From Euryarchaeota archaeon UBA128 (GTDB lineage Archaea > Thermoplasmatota > Poseidoniia > Poseidoniales > Poseidoniaceae): a stretch of DNA of 6,208 nt. This document shows, piece by piece, positions 3,958-6,208 of this stretch. The translations under genes were made by a program, and so were the position numbers. The first letter of the stretch is position 1; each line of letters begins with the position of its first letter. The notes under the pieces are model-generated. The model had not been told where the DNA came from and did no database searches. It worked only from the letters and a program-made list of their open reading frames with translations. Location of the stretch: NCBI GenBank assembly GCA_002496955.1, contig DALZ01000128.1:1-6208 (forward strand). The letters run 5' to 3'.

Positions 3958-6208
3958 TTATTGCATTTTCTGCCAAGTTTGCCCATTCCACCAATACAAT
4001 GTTCCATCGGCTTGTCTTAGCCAGTGGTGTCCATTATCATCAACAAACTGGTGTTGCTCGGGCTGATAATTCAATTGATTCGCATTATCATCAATATCAT
4101 CAGCTGGATTTCTTCTGATGACATAAAGTGCTGTGCCAAGGATTATTATGACCAATGAGGTTATTGCTAGAACCAAGGTTACATTGAACTTTTCATCTAG
4201 TTCCCCGGCAACATTTGCAGCAGGATTGTTGGGATATGCATCAGCATTGTCGCCGACCCCATCACCATCGCTATCGAGGCTTTCGTCTGGATTTTGTGGA
4301 AATGCATCTATTGTGTTATTGACGCCATCACCGTCCAAATCCTCATCTAAATAATCGCATATTCCATCTGCATCAGTGTCGATAGGGAAACTAATGCTGG
4401 AAAACGGATCTTTTGCACATCTTGTTTCTTCGATATCATTCCATGAGTCATTATCATCATCAAGGTCCAGTGAATTACAATCTCCATCCCCGTCACTATC
4501 TGCTGGCATCGATAAGGCGTCCTTTTGGTCTGAACTACAACTCAGTTCTATTTCGTCGCTGAAACCATCTCCGTCATCGTCAGCATCAGAGTTGTCTCCC
4601 AGTCCATCAGAATCGGTATCAAACCATTCATTTTCATCAATAGGAAACGCATCATTTACATCAGGAAATCCATCATTATCATCGTCTAAGTCGAGATTGT
4701 CACAAAGATTGTCGTCGTCGGCGTTGGCTGGTATTGACAGTTCGCTTAAGGGGTCGCTCAAACAACTTAATTCATAAGAATCCGAATAGTTGTCACCATC
4801 GTCGTCTAAGTCTGCATTATTGCCGATTCCGTCTTGGTCTGTGTCTATATGTTCAGAGGGGTCGTATGGAAATGCATCGGAGTAATCCGGATGTCCATCA
4901 TCGTCATCATCGTCATCAAGAGCGTCACATTCACCAGTGTTATCGCTGTTGATTGGTATAGATGTAGAATCTCTAGGGTTTGAGAGGCAGAGAACTTCAT
5001 ACGAATCCAAGTGGCCGTCATTGTCGTCATCATTATCTTCCCCATCGTCCAAGCATCCGTCGTTATCAAAGTCGGTATTTGGATTAGATGACCAACCGGT
5101 CATGCCATTCGGACAATCATCAAATTGGTTGGCAACTCCGTCTTTGTCGTCATCCACCATTCCCATTATGTAAAATGAGGTGATAGTAAACTGGTGAGGG
5201 TCGCCGGGGTTATAGTCATCAGCGGGAATGGGTATAGATGAGTAATCAGAATTACTGGCAACCCATGCGATGTGATCATCGTCATTGAGAATTACGCTAT
5301 CCGCACCAACATCGCTAACAACCCACTGACCTGAGGTTTCGTTCCACAGGTGCAGTTCCCACCACCATTCATTATCACTAGGTATGTTCACACCATCGAT
5401 TCCGGTTACATATACACCGAAATCAGTATTTTCATATCTTAAATCAGCCCCTTGGTCAGTAAGAGATTGGAAGGTTAAATCCCATGCAGTTCGAGTGTCA
5501 TCCAAATCCTCGTGGCGGTAGTAAACTACTCGTGAGGTGCTGTCTGGATACTGAATCATCATTTGGTGATATTTATCTGGGCAATCGCAGTCATCAGGAT
5601 CGTAGTCTTCACTAACAAGCGTCCAATTTCCGCCAACAGTGGAATTTTGGGTGCAGTCTAGAACTTGGTGAGTTAACATGTAATAGTAGGCTGGATGATT
5701 GTAATCCGGGAAGTCATTTGGGTCTAAAAAGAACCAGTTTTCTGACTCGCCATCTATTACTTCTTGTTGCGTGTAAGAAATATGTTCATGGTGGTTGTAT
5801 AACAAATACTCATCATCACAATCAGGGTCAACTTGTCCTTGCTCAGTATTATTGTTCTGATTATCCTCCTCCTCGTTTGTTTGGTTTTGGCTTGAATCAT
5901 CAGAATAATCGACCAAATGTGCCTCAACTGGGAAATTAAAGATCTTATGTTTGAAGTAGTCAGACACTACCTCTGTGGTCTGAACTTCTCCAGATTCATC
6001 GATTGTCTCAACCGCTAACACTTCTAATTGCGTATTGTTGTTATTTTCTCCTGCCAAATTTGGTGGCAGTTCGATCGTTACAATGTCCGTCACACGGTAG
6101 GTGTAGTTTTCCCACTCCTCCCATGTTTCCGTTCCGTCATGTCCGCTATCATCATGTCCCTCATCGTCATGGTCATTGTGCCCATCGTCGTGGTCATCGC
6201 CATGGTCA
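3958..6208 (-). CDS. Large membrane-anchored surface protein with DUF4430-like domain and TSP3-like repeats (5' end outside window)
   Basis: At least 749 residues are visible and the frame stays open past the window edge, so the signal peptide and true start are missing. Residues below are counted from the codon at 6093. Upstream of it are 38 more codons, beginning with a His/Asp-rich stretch. Then come a non-repetitive region (1-62), a low-complexity Asn/Gln/Glu linker (63-90), an unassigned region with C92, HHEH (101-104), C147, C169 and C171, a DUF4430-like beta-grasp domain (about 203-281), Asp-rich TSP3-like repeats (318-623), one transmembrane helix (about 636-659) followed by RR, and a 50-residue tail ending with WWNGQTWQKMQ. 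Positive charges after the helix place the bulk outside the cell and the tail in the cytoplasm. The Asp repeats should bind Ca and act as a stiff stalk. This architecture is common among Marine Group II secreted proteins. The ligand is unknown; adhesion or ligand capture at the surface is inference. Confidence 0.85.
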   Translation of the reverse strand, partial: DHGDDHDDGHNDHDDEGHDDSGHDGTETWEEWENYTYRVTDIVTIELPPNLAGENNNNTQLEVLAVETIDESGEVQTTEVVSDYFKHKIFNFPVEAHLVDYSDDSSQNQTNEEEDNQNNNTEQGQVDPDCDDEYLLYNHHEHISYTQQEVIDGESENWFFLDPNDFPDYNHPAYYYMLTHQVLDCTQNSTVGGNWTLVSEDYDPDDCDCPDKYHQMMIQYPDSTSRVVYYRHEDLDDTRTAWDLTFQSLTDQGADLRYENTDFGVYVTGIDGVNIPSDNEWWWELHLWNETSGQWVVSDVGADSVILNDDDHIAWVASNSDYSSIPIPADDYNPGDPHQFTITSFYIMGMVDDDKDGVANQFDDCPNGMTGWSSNPNTDFDNDGCLDDGEDNDDDNDGHLDSYEVLCLSNPRDSTSIPINSDNTGECDALDDDDDDDGHPDYSDAFPYDPSEHIDTDQDGIGNNADLDDDGDNYSDSYELSCLSDPLSELSIPANADDDNLCDNLDLDDDNDGFPDVNDAFPIDENEWFDTDSDGLGDNSDADDDGDGFSDEIELSCSSDQKDALSMPADSDGDGDCNSLDLDDDNDSWNDIEETRCAKDPFSSISFPIDTDADGICDYLDEDLDGDGVNNTIDAFPQNPDESLDSDGDGVGDNADAYPNNPAANVAGELDEKFNVTLVLAITSLVIIILGTALYVIRRNPADDIDDNANQLNYQPEQHQFVDDNGHHWLRQADGTLYWWNGQTWQKMQ
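3961..4188 (-). other. C-terminal membrane anchor and cytoplasmic WWNGxxW tail of the surface protein
   Basis: Residues 636-659 are an uninterrupted hydrophobic helix (FNVTLVLAITSLVIIILGTALYVI), followed directly by RR, which predicts a cytoplasmic C-terminus. The tail then has an acidic/Asn/Gln spacer and ends with HHWLRQADGTLYWWNGQTW and a short basic end. The final motif resembles the short DUF2510-type motif (RyWDGxxW) found in many actinobacterial and Marine Group II membrane proteins. Its function is not established. Confidence 0.6.
4225..5142 (-). repeat. TSP3-like Ca-binding repeat array with 40- and 35-residue units
   Basis: Two unit types can be read within the surface protein. A Cys unit is 40 residues long (pattern DGxxDxxExxC, then S/D-P, then SxP, then a second Cys). 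An AFP unit is 35 residues long (DGxPDxxDAFPxDxxE, then DTDxDGxGDNxD). Order and start positions: variant Cys unit C0 (5142), C1 (5019), A1 (4899), C2 (4794), A2 (4674), C3 (4569), C4 (4449), A4 (4329). C1-A1 and C2-A2 form two 225-bp direct repeats at protein level. C3 is followed directly by C4, so one AFP unit is absent there. Each Cys unit has its two cysteines exactly 20 residues apart. The DxDxDG spacing is that of thrombospondin type 3 Ca-binding loops. Confidence 0.85.
5251..5487 (-). other. DUF4430-like (transcobalamin C-terminal-like) domain in the surface protein
   Basis: Residues about 203-281, counted from the codon at 6093, carry the DUF4430 hallmarks: an opening TAWDLTFQSL helix, the YENTDFGVYVTGIDGV segment, a WWWELHLWNE strand and a closing GADSVILNDDDHIAWV. 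These correspond to the family pattern of an fGxyVtsIdGv strand, a W-rich strand, then an xGDxixW ending. The family is a beta-grasp fold related to the C-terminal cobalamin-contacting domain of transcobalamin and intrinsic factor, but most members have no known ligand. Recognition is from memory of the pattern, without a profile search. Confidence 0.65.
6133..6207 (-). other. His/Asp-rich, metal-ligand-like segment of the surface protein
   Basis: The 25 codons nearest the window edge encode a stretch starting DHGDDHDDGHNDHDDEGHDD, with 6 His and 11 Asp in 25 residues. It is in frame with the surface protein, with no stop before the edge, and probably continues beyond it. His/Asp-rich flexible loops of this type are known as metal-collecting segments in zinc-uptake proteins such as ZnuA. 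Here metal binding is only inferred. The segment could also be a low-complexity linker grown by slippage of the GAY-CAY codon pattern. Confidence 0.6.

Noticed and set aside
4897..4917. Run of GAY codons (seven Asp) as a microsatellite or CRISPR-like repeat
   Set aside because: It is part of the in-frame Asp-rich repeat region. There are no spacer-repeat alternations, and the codons mix GAT and GAC as expected for protein-level selection.
4845..5069. Second minus-strand open frame rich in Met and Thr inside the surface protein gene
   Set aside because: It is an out-of-frame reading of the GAY-rich repeat; the Met/Thr bias (ATG/ACG/ATA) follows directly from shifted Asp codons.
5980..6093. 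GTG at 6093 as the true start of the surface protein gene
   Set aside because: The frame continues without a stop for 38 further codons to the window edge with similar acidic composition, there is no signal peptide after this GTG, and an extracellular anchored protein needs one.

Overview
The window looks like a piece of an archaeal genome, most plausibly a marine planktonic euryarchaeon of the Thermoplasmatota / Marine Group II (Poseidoniales) type. Three things point there. One edge carries an open-ended gatD, the archaea-specific subunit of the GatDE tRNA-dependent amidotransferase. The other edge carries a long, Asp-rich, thrombospondin-type-3-like surface protein with a C-terminal membrane anchor, a protein style abundant in that group. 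The ribosome-binding sites that can be read are of the GGTGAT type. The class is an inference from gene content; the domain assignment (Archaea) is firmer because GatD is archaeal.

Everything convincing lies on the minus strand, so transcription runs from high to low coordinates. In transcription order: (1) 6208-3958, the 3' part of a large surface-protein gene with its start outside the window. It shows a His/Asp-rich stretch, an uncharacterised Cys/His-containing region, a DUF4430-like beta-grasp domain, a regular Ca-binding-type repeat stalk with Cys pairs at a constant 20-residue spacing, one transmembrane helix and a short tail with a WWNGxxW motif. (2) About 100 bp of AT-rich non-coding DNA with a candidate archaeal TATA box and a 16-bp near-perfect dyad. 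(3) 3854-3165, a MacB/LolD-type ABC ATPase. (4) 3140-708, its 810-residue duplicated FtsX/MacB-type permease, starting 24 bp after the ATPase stop. (5) 669 (or 711)-1, the N-terminal 223 residues of GatD, cut by the window edge.

The ATPase and permease form one type VII (MacB-fold) transporter unit. The permease has both halves in one chain, so one permease plus two ATPases should make a complete complex. GatD follows so closely (38 bp, or a 4-bp GTGA overlap if the upstream GTG is used) that it is probably co-transcribed, although no functional link to the transporter is obvious. The surface protein is probably a separate transcription unit or read-through leader, because the only sizeable gap, with promoter-like features, lies between it and the ATPase.

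No RNA genes, mobile elements, CRISPR arrays or intact plus-strand genes were seen. The best leads are the operator-like dyad at the putative start site of the transporter operon, the strict 40/35-residue repeat arithmetic with five Cys pairs, and the combination of a metal-ligand-rich segment with a transcobalamin-C-terminal-like domain on one anchored surface protein.
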